DNA of 64,000 bases from Prevotella lacticifex (GCF_019973375.1 NZ_BPTV01000001.1:1612001-1676000); one strand, 5' to 3'; positions 52,462 through 63,613 are shown, counted from the stretch's first letter. A program made the numbers and translations. The notes: a model not told the origin generated them from the sequence alone.

Positions 52462-53730
52462 TTACCCGAAGTTGTCGTACATTATCGACTCGGGCTCAAC
52501 GCCGAGGGAGTCGAGATATTCTGTGACGGTCTTGATGAGCATTGGAGGTCCGCAAAGGTAGTACTCGCAGTCCTCCGGTGCATCGTGGTCCTTGAGATAT
52601 GTGTCGCGGATGCAGTTGACGGCGAACCCGGCGTAGTACTTCACACCGGCAGCGTCGGCCTTCGGGTCGGGGCGGTCGAGCGACAGATGGAAATGGAAGT
52701 TGGGGAATTCCTTCTCCAGTTCCCAGAAGTCCTCGAGGAAGAAGGCCTCTGTAAGGCTTCGTGCTCCATAGAAGAAGTGGAGCTCGCGGTCGCGGCAGTT
52801 GAGTGTTTTGGTCATATACATAATCTGCGCGCGCAGCGGTGCCATTCCTGCTCCACCACCAATCCAAATCATCTCCTTGCCCGATGTGAGGTTAGGATGG
52901 AAGTCGCCGTAAGGCCCGCTCATCATCACCTTGTCGCCGGGTTTGAGTGAGAAGATGTAGGATGATCCTATTCCTGTGGGCACATCCTGGAATCCCACCT
53001 GTGGGCGCGGCTTGAACGGTGTCGACGCGATACGTACGGTGAGCATGATGATGTCGCCCTCATCGGGATAGTTGGCCATGGAGTAGGCTCGAACGGTAGG
53101 CTCGGGGTTGTGGGCCTTGAGGGTGAAGAGTCCGAACTTCTTCCATGCTCCGATGTATTCCTCTCCGATGTCGTTCTTGTCGAAGTCCTTGTCGTAGTCG
53201 ATGGTATCGTAGGCAGGGATGCGTATCTGAGCGTATGATCCCGGCATGAAGTCCATGTGCTCGCCGGGAGGCAGTGCCACCTTGAACTCCTTGATGAAGC
53301 TCGATACGTTTTTGTTTGAGATGACGGTGCACTCCCATTCCTTTACGCCGAGGATGCTCTCTGGAATCTTGATTTTGAAGTCGCCCTTGACCTTTGTCTG
53401 ACATCCGAGCCGCCAGTGGTCCTTTATCTGCTTGCGTGTGAAGTGTGGGCGCTCAGAGTCGAGAATCTCGCCGCCGCCCTCGAGGACCTGCACCTTGCAC
53501 TGTCCGCAGCTGGCTTTTCCGCCACATGCCGATGGAAGGTAGATACCGTTCTCGTTGAGTGTTGCCATGAGCGATTCGCCCTGGGCCACGTTCAGTTTCT
53601 TGTCGCCGTTGATGGTAATGGTGACGTTGCCGCTCGGGGAGAGATACTTCTTACAGATGAGAAGTATGATGACAAGCAGCAGAATAGTAATGAGGAATAC
53701 CCCTATACTTGCAAATATGAATTGTCCCAT
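52462..53730 (-). CDS. nqrF: Na+-translocating NADH:quinone reductase subunit F
   Basis: NADH-oxidising entry subunit of the sodium pump. One N-terminal membrane helix (IGVFLITILLLVIILLIC), a [2Fe-2S] ferredoxin domain (CGGKASCGQC plus the Cys in RLGCQTK), an FAD-binding domain (RAYSMANYPDEG) and an NADH-binding domain (GGGAGMAPLRAQI, CGPPMLIK). 422 residues is normal. Last gene of nqrABCDEF; 24 nt after nqrE. Confidence 0.97.
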   Translation of the reverse strand: MGQFIFASIGVFLITILLLVIILLICKKYLSPSGNVTITINGDKKLNVAQGESLMATLNENGIYLPSACGGKASCGQCKVQVLEGGGEILDSERPHFTRKQIKDHWRLGCQTKVKGDFKIKIPESILGVKEWECTVISNKNVSSFIKEFKVALPPGEHMDFMPGSYAQIRIPAYDTIDYDKDFDKNDIGEEYIGAWKKFGLFTLKAHNPEPTVRAYSMANYPDEGDIIMLTVRIASTPFKPRPQVGFQDVPTGIGSSYIFSLKPGDKVMMSGPYGDFHPNLTSGKEMIWIGGGAGMAPLRAQIMYMTKTLNCRDRELHFFYGARSLTEAFFLEDFWELEKEFPNFHFHLSLDRPDPKADAAGVKYYAGFAVNCIRDTYLKDHDAPEDCEYYLCGPPMLIKTVTEYLDSLGVEPESIMYDNFG

Positions 53731-53754
53731 ATTCTTTTCTTCTGTGTTATGATT

Positions 53755-54381
53755 TTAAAGTTTGATACCCGAGAAGCACATCATAGCCATGGCCATGAGT
53801 CCTACGGTGATGAAGGTGATGCCTAATCCCTGGAGTGGTTTTGGCACATCGCAATACTGCATTTTCTCTCTGACGGCACCCATGGAGACGATGGCGAGTG
53901 TCCATCCGAGTCCTGATCCGAAGGCATAGGCGATGGAATCCCATACGGAGCCGATATACTGTGTGCTTGCGGGGTCGAGTCCTATGCGCTGCTGCATGAA
54001 GAGCGACGCACCCATGATGGCGCAGTTGACGGCGATAAGGGGCAGGAAGATGCCGAGGGCACCGTAGAGCGATGGAGAATACTTCTCGACAGCCATCTCG
54101 ACAATCTGTGTTATACCGGCGATGACGGCAATGAAGAGGATGAAACTAAGGTATGAGAGGTCGACACCCTCCATGAGGCAGTTAGGTCCCAACACTTTGG
54201 TCTGAAGGAGATAGTCGACGGGGACAGTGATAACGAGGACGAAGGTCACGGCGAGTCCGAGTCCGAGCGATGTCTTGACGTTCTTCGATACGGCAAGGAA
54301 CGAGCACATGCCGAGGAAGAATGAGAAGATCATGTTGTCGACGAATATCGACCTTATGAAAAGATTTATAATGTGTTCCAT
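53755..54381 (-). CDS. nqrE: Na+-NQR subunit E
   Basis: 208-residue membrane subunit with six hydrophobic helices. The half-helix Cys is in [12 protein letters not shown] and the second in [10 protein letters not shown]; with NqrD these bind the intramembrane [2Fe-2S] cluster. 23 nt after nqrD. Confidence 0.96.
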   Translation of the reverse strand: MEHIINLFIRSIFVDNMIFSFFLGMCSFLAVSKNVKTSLGLGLAVTFVLVITVPVDYLLQTKVLGPNCLMEGVDLSYLSFILFIAVIAGITQIVEMAVEKYSPSLYGALGIFLPLIAVNCAIMGASLFMQQRIGLDPASTQYIGSVWDSIAYAFGSGLGWTLAIVSMGAVREKMQYCDVPKPLQGLGITFITVGLMAMAMMCFSGIKL

Positions 54382-54404
54382 ATTACTTTTTCAGTTTTTT
54401 GCTG

Positions 54405-55028
54405 TTATTTATCATCCTTGACAAAATAAGCCCGGTGAATCCATATCACGCATCCGAGGAGGATGAGTGCCATTGCCGGCATGGTCATCATTCCGTTGTT
54501 CCATCCTGCGTCGCAGACGCTCTTGGGGATTATCTGGAATCCGAGGAGGGATCCACGGCCGAAGAATTCGCGGAAGGCTCCTACGATGACGAGAATCATG
54601 GCGTAGCCGAGTCCGTTGCCGATACCGTCGAGGAAGCTCGGCCACGGCTTGTTGGTCATGGCGAAGGCCTCGAGACGTCCCATGAGGATACAGTTGGTGA
54701 TGATCAGTCCGACGTAGACCGATAGCTGCACGCTGACGTCGTAGGCCACGGCCTTGAGAATCTGGCTGACGATGGTAACGAGAGCTGCCACGACGACGAG
54801 CTGCACGATGATTCGGATTCTGTTCGGTATGGTGTTGCGGATGAGCGAGATGATTACGTTTGAGAAGGCTGTGATGATGGTCACGGCCAGTCCCATGACT
54901 ATTGCCGGCTTCAGCTGTGAGGTGACGGCCAGCGAGGAACAGATACCGAGGACCTGAACCATGATAGGGTTGTTGATGTTCAGCGGCTCGGTAAATACCT
55001 TTTTATTCTGTTTTGAAAATAAGCTCAT
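54405..55028 (-). CDS. nqrD: Na+-NQR subunit D
   Basis: 207-residue membrane subunit, paralogous to NqrE and inverted in the membrane. Conserved Cys in [13 protein letters not shown] and [10 protein letters not shown] for the shared iron-sulfur centre. Starts 2 nt after nqrC ends. Confidence 0.96.
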   Translation of the reverse strand: MSLFSKQNKKVFTEPLNINNPIMVQVLGICSSLAVTSQLKPAIVMGLAVTIITAFSNVIISLIRNTIPNRIRIIVQLVVVAALVTIVSQILKAVAYDVSVQLSVYVGLIITNCILMGRLEAFAMTNKPWPSFLDGIGNGLGYAMILVIVGAFREFFGRGSLLGFQIIPKSVCDAGWNNGMMTMPAMALILLGCVIWIHRAYFVKDDK

Positions 55029-55030
55029 GA

Positions 55031-55744
55031 TTACTTCTGATTAAGGAATTTAACGTATGGCTGGAGTCCGCCCTTGTCAGCCTTCAGCATCTCGGAGACA
55101 CCGTTCGACGTGAGGGTTGCTCCTGTGACACCGTCAACCTGATTATCGCCCTGCGCGGTGCCATGCTTGACAACGGAGAGGGCAATCTTCTGCGGGTCGG
55201 AGGCAAAGAGGTGCTTGCCCTTGAACTGAGCCTGCCACTGCTGGTTGTCCTTGATTTCGGCACCGAGTCCGGCAGTCTCGCTCTCATGATTGAAGTAAGC
55301 GCCGAAGACCGTTGCCTTGTCGTCGTTGATGGCTATATATCCGCTGATGGGTCCCCACAGTCCGTTGCCGTAGACGGGTATGACATATTTCACCTTGCCG
55401 TCGACGTTGCAGCGGTAGAGGGCCAGCCGTCCTTCCTTGGCATCCTTGCTGTTGAGCTTGAAGCCCGCTTCGGTGCCACCCTGGCTGCCCTTGGTGACTA
55501 CGTGGCCGTCGGCATCGATAATGTCGTCGGCAACGATGAGCTGCTTATATTTAGCCTTGGCCTCGCTGTCGCTCATCTTTCGGTCCTGATTGAGGGCAAA
55601 GAGAATCTGCTTCTGCTGGTCGAGGGCTACGTTGGCATCCTGCGCCGGTTTCAGTGCTTGGAAGACAAAAGCCAGGAGGAATGCCACAATTACTACGAGA
55701 ATGGTAGAATAAATTATCGTGTATGAATTGCTGTTAGTTTTCAT
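55031..55744 (-). CDS. nqrC: Na+-NQR subunit C
   Basis: 237 residues; one N-terminal helix and a periplasmic FMN domain. The covalent FMN site is the Thr in [25 protein letters not shown] is also typical. 12 nt after nqrB. Confidence 0.96.
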   Translation of the reverse strand: MKTNSNSYTIIYSTILVVIVAFLLAFVFQALKPAQDANVALDQQKQILFALNQDRKMSDSEAKAKYKQLIVADDIIDADGHVVTKGSQGGTEAGFKLNSKDAKEGRLALYRCNVDGKVKYVIPVYGNGLWGPISGYIAINDDKATVFGAYFNHESETAGLGAEIKDNQQWQAQFKGKHLFASDPQKIALSVVKHGTAQGDNQVDGVTGATLTSNGVSEMLKADKGGLQPYVKFLNQK

Positions 55745-55756
55745 ATGCTCTCCTCC

Positions 55757-56923
55757 TTATTTGTTTTTTAAGCGGTTAGCGCGTTTGCTGATGTTGCGCT
55801 CTACGACGCAGTAGTCGATCAGCGGTGCGAACATATTACCCAAGAGTATTGCAAGCATCATTCCCTCAGGATAGCCGGCGTTGAGGACACGCACGATGAC
55901 GGCCATGGCGCCGATGAGGAATCCGTAAATCCACTTTCCCGTTTCGGTGCGTGCACTCGTCACAGGGTCGGTGGCCATGAATACGGCACCGAAAGCGAAT
56001 CCACCGAGGGTGAGATAGTCATACCACGGCAGCGACAGAGAGCCGGTGGCATTGAAGATGGCTCCAAGGACACCACCTCCGACGAAGACGCTGAGCATGG
56101 TCTTCCAGCTTGCTATTCCGCACCAGAGCAGAATGACGGCTCCGATGGCTATGGCGATGATTGATGTCTCGCCGACGGAACCGGGGATGAGGCCCGTCAC
56201 CCAGTCGGTATTGAACGGAACAGCGGCTCCCTGTGCCATCTGTCCGAGAGGAGTGGCCGTGGTGAGACCGTCGGGAATCTGACCGACATTGAATCCGAGT
56301 CCGCAGATGGACTTCTGCGATACCCACACGCTGATGTCGCCGGTCATCTTGCTCGGATAACTGAAGAAGAGGAACGCGCGCGCCACGAGAGCGGGGTTGA
56401 AGATATTCATTCCCGTTCCACCGAAGATTTCCTTGGCGAAGATTACCGAGAAGGCCACTGCCAGAGCGAGCATCCACAGAGGAATCGTCACCGGAAGAAT
56501 GAGCGGGATGAGTATTCCCGACACGAGATAGCCCTCCTGAATCTCCTCCTTCTTCCATTGTGCCCACGCAAATTCTATTCCGAGGCCCACGATGTAAGAC
56601 ACGAGGATATTTGGCAGCAGCGCGAGGAATCCGTAGAAGAACATTCCCCAGAATGTAGCGTCAGCAAGCTTGCCGGCGTAGACAGCGTTCTGATATCCTA
56701 TATTGTACATTCCGAAGAGCATCGCCGGCAAAACTGCTATTACCACAATGCTCATGATACGCTTCGAGTCGATGGCATCGTGGATGGACGCACCGCTCTT
56801 CGATGTTTCCGAAGGAACGTAGAGGAAAGAGTCGAATCCATCGTAGACACTCTTGAAAGCGTGGAGCTTTCCTCCCTCTTCGAACTTCGGGCGTATCTTA
56901 TCAAGATAATTTCTAAGACTCAT
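55757..56923 (-). CDS. nqrB: Na+-NQR subunit B
   Basis: 388 residues, about ten helices, carrying covalent FMN (Thr in DGLTTATPLGQ), riboflavin and the sodium path (GGTGMNIFNPALVARAFLFF). Starts 29 nt after nqrA. Confidence 0.96.
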   Translation of the reverse strand: MSLRNYLDKIRPKFEEGGKLHAFKSVYDGFDSFLYVPSETSKSGASIHDAIDSKRIMSIVVIAVLPAMLFGMYNIGYQNAVYAGKLADATFWGMFFYGFLALLPNILVSYIVGLGIEFAWAQWKKEEIQEGYLVSGILIPLILPVTIPLWMLALAVAFSVIFAKEIFGGTGMNIFNPALVARAFLFFSYPSKMTGDISVWVSQKSICGLGFNVGQIPDGLTTATPLGQMAQGAAVPFNTDWVTGLIPGSVGETSIIAIAIGAVILLWCGIASWKTMLSVFVGGGVLGAIFNATGSLSLPWYDYLTLGGFAFGAVFMATDPVTSARTETGKWIYGFLIGAMAVIVRVLNAGYPEGMMLAILLGNMFAPLIDYCVVERNISKRANRLKNK

Positions 56924-56952
56924 ATTTTCTGTATTCTGACTTTCGAGATTTT

Positions 56953-58323
56953 TTATGCATTTTCCTTTCTCAGTGTGTCGAGACCCTGACGGACAATCTG
57001 TTGCAAGGGCAACTTCGAGCTGTCGACGAACTCGGCAAGCGCAAAGTCCTCAGGACTAACCTCATAGATGCCAAGCTGCTCCTGCTTGTCAATGTCGCCG
57101 GTGATGATGGCCTTGATGAGGTACTCGCCGTAGATGTCCATTGGCAGCACACGGTCGTACTCACCGCTCATTATCATGTGGCGCTCACCACCCTTAATGC
57201 GGGCGTCGAGATCGTACTTCCTGCTGCGGCCGAAGAGCCAGCTGAAATAGCTGTGCGACGTGGAGAAATCCTTGAGCCGCGGCATTATCCAACCAGCAAA
57301 CTCGTTGACGTCGTCGCCCTCAGGAATGGCCGTAATCTCCGAGGTGTGGGCACCGAGGTAGCCGTCGGCCGTGGTCTTGCAACCAGTGAGCGGATTGCCG
57401 TCGAGGAGGCGCACGTGGCGGTCGGTCTTGACATTATCGCCGAGCACCTCGCCGATCTTTGCGCCAACCTTTACGCGGGCGTATCCCGTCTGCTTCATCT
57501 CGCTGCCGGCAACGGCAATGGTGCGGGTCATATCGACATTACCGGTGTTGAACAGATGGCCGAAGAAGATGACGGCCGTGGGGTCGACGGTCCACACCAC
57601 TTCGCCCTTGTTGACGGGGTCGATATTGTTAACCTGAACTCCGACGTTGCCCGCAGGACAAGGACCGTCGAAGACGTTGATGTCGACATCGCGGGCGTTC
57701 AATAGAGCGCCGGCCTGCTGATGACGGCCCACACCGAGGTGGACGGGAGCAATGCGCGACAGAGCAGTGAGACCACACTGGAAGTCGGAGGCTGCCGACG
57801 GCTCCTTGAGCTCCATCTCGAAGTCGGCCGAGAGGGGCATGTCGCGGAGTGCCGAAACGAAAATTGCCTTAGGCGCAGTATCGGGGGTCGTCGACACGGC
57901 ATAAGGCAACTGATTGATAAATCCGAATAAACCGCCTTCGAGAAGCACCTTCTTCACTCCTTCGGCATCGAGGGCCGCGGGGTCGCTCTTGCCAAAGTCG
58001 TGATACTTCTGCTCAGCGTCGGCGTCAATCTCCACCGCGAGAACCTTGCGGCGGTCGCCACGGACAACGGCTGTGACCGTTCCACTAACAGGTGAGGCAA
58101 AACGGACCTCGGGACACTGCTTGTTTACAAACAAAGGATCTCCGGCAAGCACTTTGTCGCCAACCTTGACAACTACTTTCGGGGTGAGACCAACGAAAGA
58201 GCCGGGCTGCAAAGCATAATGGCTGACGGTGCCAGCAGAGAACGTCGAATCCTCTGCAGCTCCTTTCAGTCGAATGTCCAAGCCTTTGTGTAACTTGATA
58301 ACATTTACCATATTTTTGGTCAA
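56953..58323 (-). CDS. nqrA: Na+-NQR subunit A
   Basis: 456-residue cytoplasmic-side subunit that contributes to quinone binding. IKLHKGLDIRLKGAAE, GLTPKVVVKVGDKVLAGDPLF and VALALP-like RNF-related features mark it as NqrA rather than RnfC: there are no [4Fe-4S] Cys motifs at the C-terminus. First gene of the operon, divergent from the tamB-like gene. Confidence 0.96.
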   Translation of the reverse strand: MTKNMVNVIKLHKGLDIRLKGAAEDSTFSAGTVSHYALQPGSFVGLTPKVVVKVGDKVLAGDPLFVNKQCPEVRFASPVSGTVTAVVRGDRRKVLAVEIDADAEQKYHDFGKSDPAALDAEGVKKVLLEGGLFGFINQLPYAVSTTPDTAPKAIFVSALRDMPLSADFEMELKEPSAASDFQCGLTALSRIAPVHLGVGRHQQAGALLNARDVDINVFDGPCPAGNVGVQVNNIDPVNKGEVVWTVDPTAVIFFGHLFNTGNVDMTRTIAVAGSEMKQTGYARVKVGAKIGEVLGDNVKTDRHVRLLDGNPLTGCKTTADGYLGAHTSEITAIPEGDDVNEFAGWIMPRLKDFSTSHSYFSWLFGRSRKYDLDARIKGGERHMIMSGEYDRVLPMDIYGEYLIKAIITGDIDKQEQLGIYEVSPEDFALAEFVDSSKLPLQQIVRQGLDTLRKENA

Positions 58324-58364
58324 TTAGTTGATAATAAATCTTACTTGCTAACGAATAGTTGCTG

Positions 58365-58372
58365 CAAAAATA
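58365..58372 (-). promoter_or_regulatory. nqr operon -7 box (TATTTTTG)
   Basis: Minus-strand TAnnTTTG followed by C, about 42 nt before the nqrA ATG. Confidence 0.6.
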
Positions 58373-58435
58373 TAAAAAAAAACGTAATGATGGTGCTTTT
58401 TGGCCTAATATTTTCCTATTTTATTAAAAGTTTTG

Positions 58436-58443
58436 TAGCTTTG
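58436..58443 (+). promoter_or_regulatory. tamB-like gene -7 box (TAGCTTTG)
   Basis: TAnnTTTG followed by C, 52 nt before the ATG; about 63 bp from the divergent nqr box. Confidence 0.6.
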
Positions 58444-58495
58444 CAAACTCAATGCAGCAATTTCGAATATTTGCGCTGCCTTTGTTGGCTTTTAA

Positions 58496-61400
58496 ATGCG
58501 ACTAATTAAGAAGATAGTTAATTATATATTATGGACCGTGGCGGGTTTGTTTCTACTCGTCACCATTCTACTTCATATTCCATACGTTCAGGGCATCGTC
58601 GGCTCAGAGATTGCTTCGGCACTGGCCGGAAAACTCGGAACGAGGGTGGAGATAGGGCGCGTGGATATCGGATTCCTCAACCGTCTCGTCATCGATGATG
58701 TCCATATTTATGACCAACAGCACAAGCCCATGCTCTTCGCCACACGATTGGCGGCGAAGGTGGATATCATCCCACTCCTCGAAAAACGCATTTCCATCTC
58801 GTCGGCGCAGCTCTTCGGTGTCGACGCCAATATGTATAAGCAGAAGGCCGACGGACAAACTAATTTCCAGTTTGTCGTCGACTCGCTGAAATCGAAGAAT
58901 TCATCGACGCACACTCCACTCGACCTGTGCATATCATCGCTTGTGATAAGAAATGGTAAAGTGAGATGGAACGACTACTCGAAGAAAAAGCTTGAATCGC
59001 TCGATGTCAACCACTTGACAGTAAGCAATTTAAGCGCACACATACTAATCAACCATATCACCGACAACAGCCTCGATGCAGCCATAAAGCGTCTGTCGTT
59101 CAAGGAGCAGTCGGGACTCGACCTGCGCAATCTTGAATTCCGGCTGAAGGTCGACCGCCGTTCGGCTGTAGCCACCGACTTTAAGCTCTCGCTGCCACGC
59201 ACCGACATCTCCCTGCCGTTGGTAAGAGCCGACTACAAGATGAAGGGGAAGACGGTGGACCGACGGTCGCTGAGGTTCAGCGCCACCCTCGACCGCAGCA
59301 CCGTGGCTCCCTCCGATTTGGGATTCCTCGACCCCACGCTCCGCGGATTCTCCAATCGCTTCAACATCGAGGCTAAAGTCAGGGGTACTGGCAGCAGCGT
59401 TGATTTAACGCGGTTAAGAATATCCACTGACGATCAGAGCATTATCGTTAGTGGTAAAGGCCGCGTCGATAATCTCGGACGCACTCCACGGTGGTCGTTT
59501 GTGGCCTCACAACTGAAGACGAGTGCCGATGGCATCAAATATGTAGCGAGGAATCTACAGCGCCATAAAATCAACCTCCCGAAGGAACTGGTCAATCTCG
59601 GCGATTTCACGCTGTCGGGAAAAGCCTCGGGACAAGGCCGACGGTTGGCCGCCGAGGGACTTCTGCGGTCGGCAGCTGGCAATGTGACGTTCAAAGCCTA
59701 CATGTCGGGACCCGCTTTCGATGCCGCTGTCAAGACTCCGGGAATTAACCTCGGGAGGATTCTCGACAACGACGACTTCGGAATGGTGGTTGCCGACGTC
59801 AGCGCCAAGGGCCGAATCCCGTCGCCATTCAAGTTCACAGCTCTTGAGGTCACGGCCAAAGGACTCGTCGGCCGATTCGATTATAAGGGCTACAGCTACC
59901 GCAATATTGCCGTCGACGGCACACTCGCCAACGCTGCTTTTGCGGGTAAGGCCTCCATCAACGACCCTAACGGCAAGCTGACGGTCGACGGAATGGTGAG
60001 CCGTAATAATGTTAAGGCTACGGTGGAAGTAAGAAATTTCAATCCCAACCGACTGAAACTGACTAATGCCTTGGGCGACAGAACATTCTCGCTGACGGCT
60101 AAAGCTTATCTTGCAGGTGCTGACCTCGATCATCTGAACGGAACACTCGATGTCACCGACTTCTCGGCCATCGGTGGTGGAACGAACTGCAACATCAGTA
60201 ATCTGCACACTGCCGTTAGCAATAATTTTAACAAGCGCAGTGCTGATATCATCGGTGATTTCGGCGAATTTCATATAAAAGGCATCTTCGACTATCAGAA
60301 TCTTCCCAACAGTATCGCGAGTGTCGTGGGCCGGGATCTGCCGAGCGTTATCGGTTCCGGTCATAAGCCATCAGGCAACAGCTACTCATTCTATGGCAGA
60401 ATGGCCAGCGCACAGCTCCTTCGCCAGTTGTTCGGTATTCAGCTGAACGTCAATGGTCCGGTCGATTTCCGTGGAGCGGTTAACGATGCGGCCAACGACA
60501 TCAACTTCAATCTTTCGGCTCCCGACGTTGTTTACAATGGCAATCGCATAAAGGATGTTGAAGTTAATCTCGGCTCAAAGTCGAATCTGTCCGATGCACC
60601 GGACAATGCCGCGAGCGGCATCGGTCGTGGTCTGCTCTTACATGTTAGAGGTCAGCGTGTTAACGACAACGGTTCACCTCTTGCATTAGCGTTGAATGCC
60701 GATATTTTCGACGATAATGTGCGGATCAACGCCAACTGGGATCTGGAAGCCGGTACCCACAATTATGGTAATATCCATGCCAAGGCACGACTGTTCAGTA
60801 CCTCGTCGAATGGACTTGGTGCCAGCGTCGACATACTGCCGTCGGAGGAGGTCTTCGACACAATCCATCTGTCGGTTCAACCGTCGCACTTCGACTATCA
60901 GCACAATCGTCTGAACATCGATCATTTCGTGGTTTCAAACGGCAATCAGTATGTGACGGTCAATGGTCAGACGAGCGGCCACGAGAACGACTCTCTACTC
61001 GTCGACTTCCGAAATATCGACTTGAAGTATGTCCTCGACATCGTGGGATTCAATTCAGTTACGTTCACCGGCAACGTGACGGGTAAGGGATATGTGAAGT
61101 CGTTCTTCAAGAATCCCAAGGCCTACGCCGACTTCGACGTTGCCGATTTCCGGTTCCAGGGCGGTGAATTCGGCACTCTCCATGCCAAAGCCAACTACGA
61201 CAGCTCGACGGGTCGGATAACGATAAACTCGACGGCCGACGATGGTCCCGGCTGTTATACCGACATCAACGGCTACGTGTCGATAAAGGACAATTACATC
61301 GACCTCCCGATGATGGTTCACGGCACCAGACTGCAGTTTCTCGAGGGTTTTGCCGGAGCTGTTATGAAGGATGTGAAAGCCACCGGCGACGGCTGGTGCC

Positions 61401-63016
61401 GCATCTTTGGCGACCTGTCGCATGTCAATCTTGAGGGCGATGTCTATGGCAACGGCGATATAACCATAAAGCAGACGAATACGACCTACACCATGCGTAA
61501 GTCGCTCATACACATGGTTCCAAACGAGATTGAGTTTGCCAACGACACCGTTTACGACCGCGACGGCCACATCGGAGTTGTCACGGGAGCAATCCATCAC
61601 AAGGAGCTCCACAAGATGACGTTCGACATTCATCTCGATGCAGATAACCTGCTGTGTCTCAATCTTCCGGAGTTCGACGACAGGACATTCCGCGGTGTCA
61701 TCTACGGCAAGGGCCACTGCGATATCATTGGAAGGGCGGGGGAGACAACCATCAACGCCAATATCACCCCTGTTGGCAAGTCGTTCATGGAGTACGACGC
61801 TGGATACAGCGGGTCGCTCGACGACAACTCGTTCATCCACTGGAATGATGTGACACCGAAGACCGACAGCACTTTTGCTGTGGAATCGCAGGGGCTGAGC
61901 GGTGCCCCGGGGCGTAAGGGCACTGACGATGATGACGACGACGATATTCCCGGCGATCTCGTCATGAATCTTATTGTCAACACCACTCCCGACTTCACAC
62001 TGCGGGTGCTGATGGACGAGACAACTGGCGACCACATGGATTTCCACGGCGATGGTGTCGTGAGAGCCACATATTTTAATAAGGGCGCTTTCCAGATGTT
62101 CGGCAACTACAATGTGGAATATGGCAAATATACGATGACCATTCAGAACCTCGTAAAGAAAGCTTTCGAGTTTCAGCCGGGGTCGTCGGTGGTCTTCGGT
62201 GGCAATCCTTTCGACGCACGGTTGAACCTCAAAGCGCAATATACGGTCAATGGCGTGAGTCTTTCCGACTTGCAGATGGGACGCAGCTTTACATCGTCAA
62301 ACATCCGCGTGAACTGTCTGATGAATATTATCGGCACACCGCAGAAACCGACAATAACCTTCGGCATCGACTTCCCGACGCTCTCCACCGATGTGCAGCA
62401 GATGGTGCGCTCGGTAATCAACTCGGAGGACGACCTAAACCAGCAAGTTCTCTATCTGCTTGCCGTCGGACGCTTCTATAATCCGGGAAACAACAATGCT
62501 GAGGTAGAGCGTGAGGCATCGCAGAATCAGACATCGTTGGCGATGCAGAGTGTCCTTTCGGGAACGCTCTCGCAGCAGTTGTCGTCGATACTGTCGAGCG
62601 TCGTCCACAACACCAACTGGAATATCGGGGCCAACATCTCCACCGGTGACGAGGGGTTCAGCGACGCCGAATATGAGGGACTGCTCTCCGGCCGCATGCT
62701 CAACAACCGTCTGTTCTTCCAAGGACAGTTCGGTTATCGCGATAAAGTGACAACGAACAACTCGTCGTTCATCGGCGATTTCGACCTCAGATATTTGCTC
62801 ACACCGAATGGAAATATCTCTCTTAGGGTGTATAACCAGACCAACGACAGATACTTCACGAGGAACTCGCTCAACACACAGGGTGTCGGCTTTGTGCTGA
62901 AAAAGGACTTCAGCAACATCCTGGACTTCTTCGGAATAAAGAAGAAAGCGGCTAAGAAGCGCACCAGCAGCAAGAAAACAAAAGCTGCGGCAACGGATAA
63001 AAGAAGCCGAAAGTAG
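58496..63016 (+). CDS. TamB-like translocation and assembly module protein
   Basis: 1506 residues. One N-terminal helix (ILWTVAGLFLLVTILLHIP) then a very long run of beta-strand repeats, as in AsmA/TamB bridge-like proteins that span the periplasm and carry lipids or assist outer-membrane assembly. The last ~450 residues (LVMNLIVNTTPDFTLRVL, GNYNVEYGKYTMTIQNLVKKAFEF, NIIGTPQKPTITFGIDFP, LLAVGRFY) match the DUF490/TamB C-terminal domain. An Asp run (TDDDDDDDIPGD) is near residue 1145. C-terminal tail is Lys-rich. No tamA gene is adjacent. Confidence 0.92.
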   Translation: MRLIKKIVNYILWTVAGLFLLVTILLHIPYVQGIVGSEIASALAGKLGTRVEIGRVDIGFLNRLVIDDVHIYDQQHKPMLFATRLAAKVDIIPLLEKRISISSAQLFGVDANMYKQKADGQTNFQFVVDSLKSKNSSTHTPLDLCISSLVIRNGKVRWNDYSKKKLESLDVNHLTVSNLSAHILINHITDNSLDAAIKRLSFKEQSGLDLRNLEFRLKVDRRSAVATDFKLSLPRTDISLPLVRADYKMKGKTVDRRSLRFSATLDRSTVAPSDLGFLDPTLRGFSNRFNIEAKVRGTGSSVDLTRLRISTDDQSIIVSGKGRVDNLGRTPRWSFVASQLKTSADGIKYVARNLQRHKINLPKELVNLGDFTLSGKASGQGRRLAAEGLLRSAAGNVTFKAYMSGPAFDAAVKTPGINLGRILDNDDFGMVVADVSAKGRIPSPFKFTALEVTAKGLVGRFDYKGYSYRNIAVDGTLANAAFAGKASINDPNGKLTVDGMVSRNNVKATVEVRNFNPNRLKLTNALGDRTFSLTAKAYLAGADLDHLNGTLDVTDFSAIGGGTNCNISNLHTAVSNNFNKRSADIIGDFGEFHIKGIFDYQNLPNSIASVVGRDLPSVIGSGHKPSGNSYSFYGRMASAQLLRQLFGIQLNVNGPVDFRGAVNDAANDINFNLSAPDVVYNGNRIKDVEVNLGSKSNLSDAPDNAASGIGRGLLLHVRGQRVNDNGSPLALALNADIFDDNVRINANWDLEAGTHNYGNIHAKARLFSTSSNGLGASVDILPSEEVFDTIHLSVQPSHFDYQHNRLNIDHFVVSNGNQYVTVNGQTSGHENDSLLVDFRNIDLKYVLDIVGFNSVTFTGNVTGKGYVKSFFKNPKAYADFDVADFRFQGGEFGTLHAKANYDSSTGRITINSTADDGPGCYTDINGYVSIKDNYIDLPMMVHGTRLQFLEGFAGAVMKDVKATGDGWCRIFGDLSHVNLEGDVYGNGDITIKQTNTTYTMRKSLIHMVPNEIEFANDTVYDRDGHIGVVTGAIHHKELHKMTFDIHLDADNLLCLNLPEFDDRTFRGVIYGKGHCDIIGRAGETTINANITPVGKSFMEYDAGYSGSLDDNSFIHWNDVTPKTDSTFAVESQGLSGAPGRKGTDDDDDDDIPGDLVMNLIVNTTPDFTLRVLMDETTGDHMDFHGDGVVRATYFNKGAFQMFGNYNVEYGKYTMTIQNLVKKAFEFQPGSSVVFGGNPFDARLNLKAQYTVNGVSLSDLQMGRSFTSSNIRVNCLMNIIGTPQKPTITFGIDFPTLSTDVQQMVRSVINSEDDLNQQVLYLLAVGRFYNPGNNNAEVEREASQNQTSLAMQSVLSGTLSQQLSSILSSVVHNTNWNIGANISTGDEGFSDAEYEGLLSGRMLNNRLFFQGQFGYRDKVTTNNSSFIGDFDLRYLLTPNGNISLRVYNQTNDRYFTRNSLNTQGVGFVLKKDFSNILDFFGIKKKAAKKRTSSKKTKAAATDKRSRK

Positions 63017-63610
63017 AGAACATGGCTATGGCAGCGGCTGATCGTGTCGAAAAAATCGAGGTCGAAAGACAATAACAAGGGCTGATGCTGTAGGTAAATA
63101 GAGATTAAATACAATGGTTACGGCCGACAGTGCTGGGGTGAACGGAGACCGCGGCATTCCGCAGCAACCAAGTGAATGATATGAATTTTCATTACAGCAT
63201 TGTGATTGATGCCATTTTGCATTGCGAAACGGTCCATTTCGGCTCATGAAACGGACCGTTCCGCACTCTAAAACGGACCGTTTCGCAACGCAAAACAGGC
63301 CGAATTTGTAAGTCATTGTGAATCAGCACATAACCGAAATAAATGAAATTCGATTAAGACCGGATAATTCTTTACATTTAATCATCAACACAGATAAACT
63401 TCATCGCGAATCTATGGCACAACATCGGAATGTGTCGTTGTTTCGGTAGCAGCTACCATAAGTGATAATATAAATATGTAGGGATCCGTCGGGATGTTCC
63501 AGCCATCGGACAATATAAGTCCTTTATGATGAGGAAATTAATGAAGAACGGCCGAAAAAGGGGAACAAACGGAGAAAAATGCAGTTTTCTTAGAAAAAAT
63601 ACAAAATAAG
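63017..63610. other. Non-coding stretch between tamB-like gene and rpsA
   Basis: Holds the second 22-bp array. Otherwise AT-rich; I see no gene. A minus-strand open frame at 63026-63316 is partly made of the repeat and has no start context. Confidence 0.6.
63224..63300. repeat. 22-bp direct repeat array, 4 units
   Basis: Units at 63224, 63246, 63268 and 63290 (exact 22-bp period) with core AAACGGACCGTTT. Same family as 29323-29400. Confidence 0.85.
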
Positions 63611-63613
63611 TAG

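Noticed and set aside
56953..58323. RnfC instead of NqrA
   Set aside because: No C-terminal [4Fe-4S] cysteine motifs, and the six-gene order with NqrF at the end is that of Na+-NQR.
63026..63316. 96-codon minus-strand frame before rpsA
   Set aside because: Reads through the 22-bp repeat array and overlaps the end of the tamB-like gene region; no supporting context.
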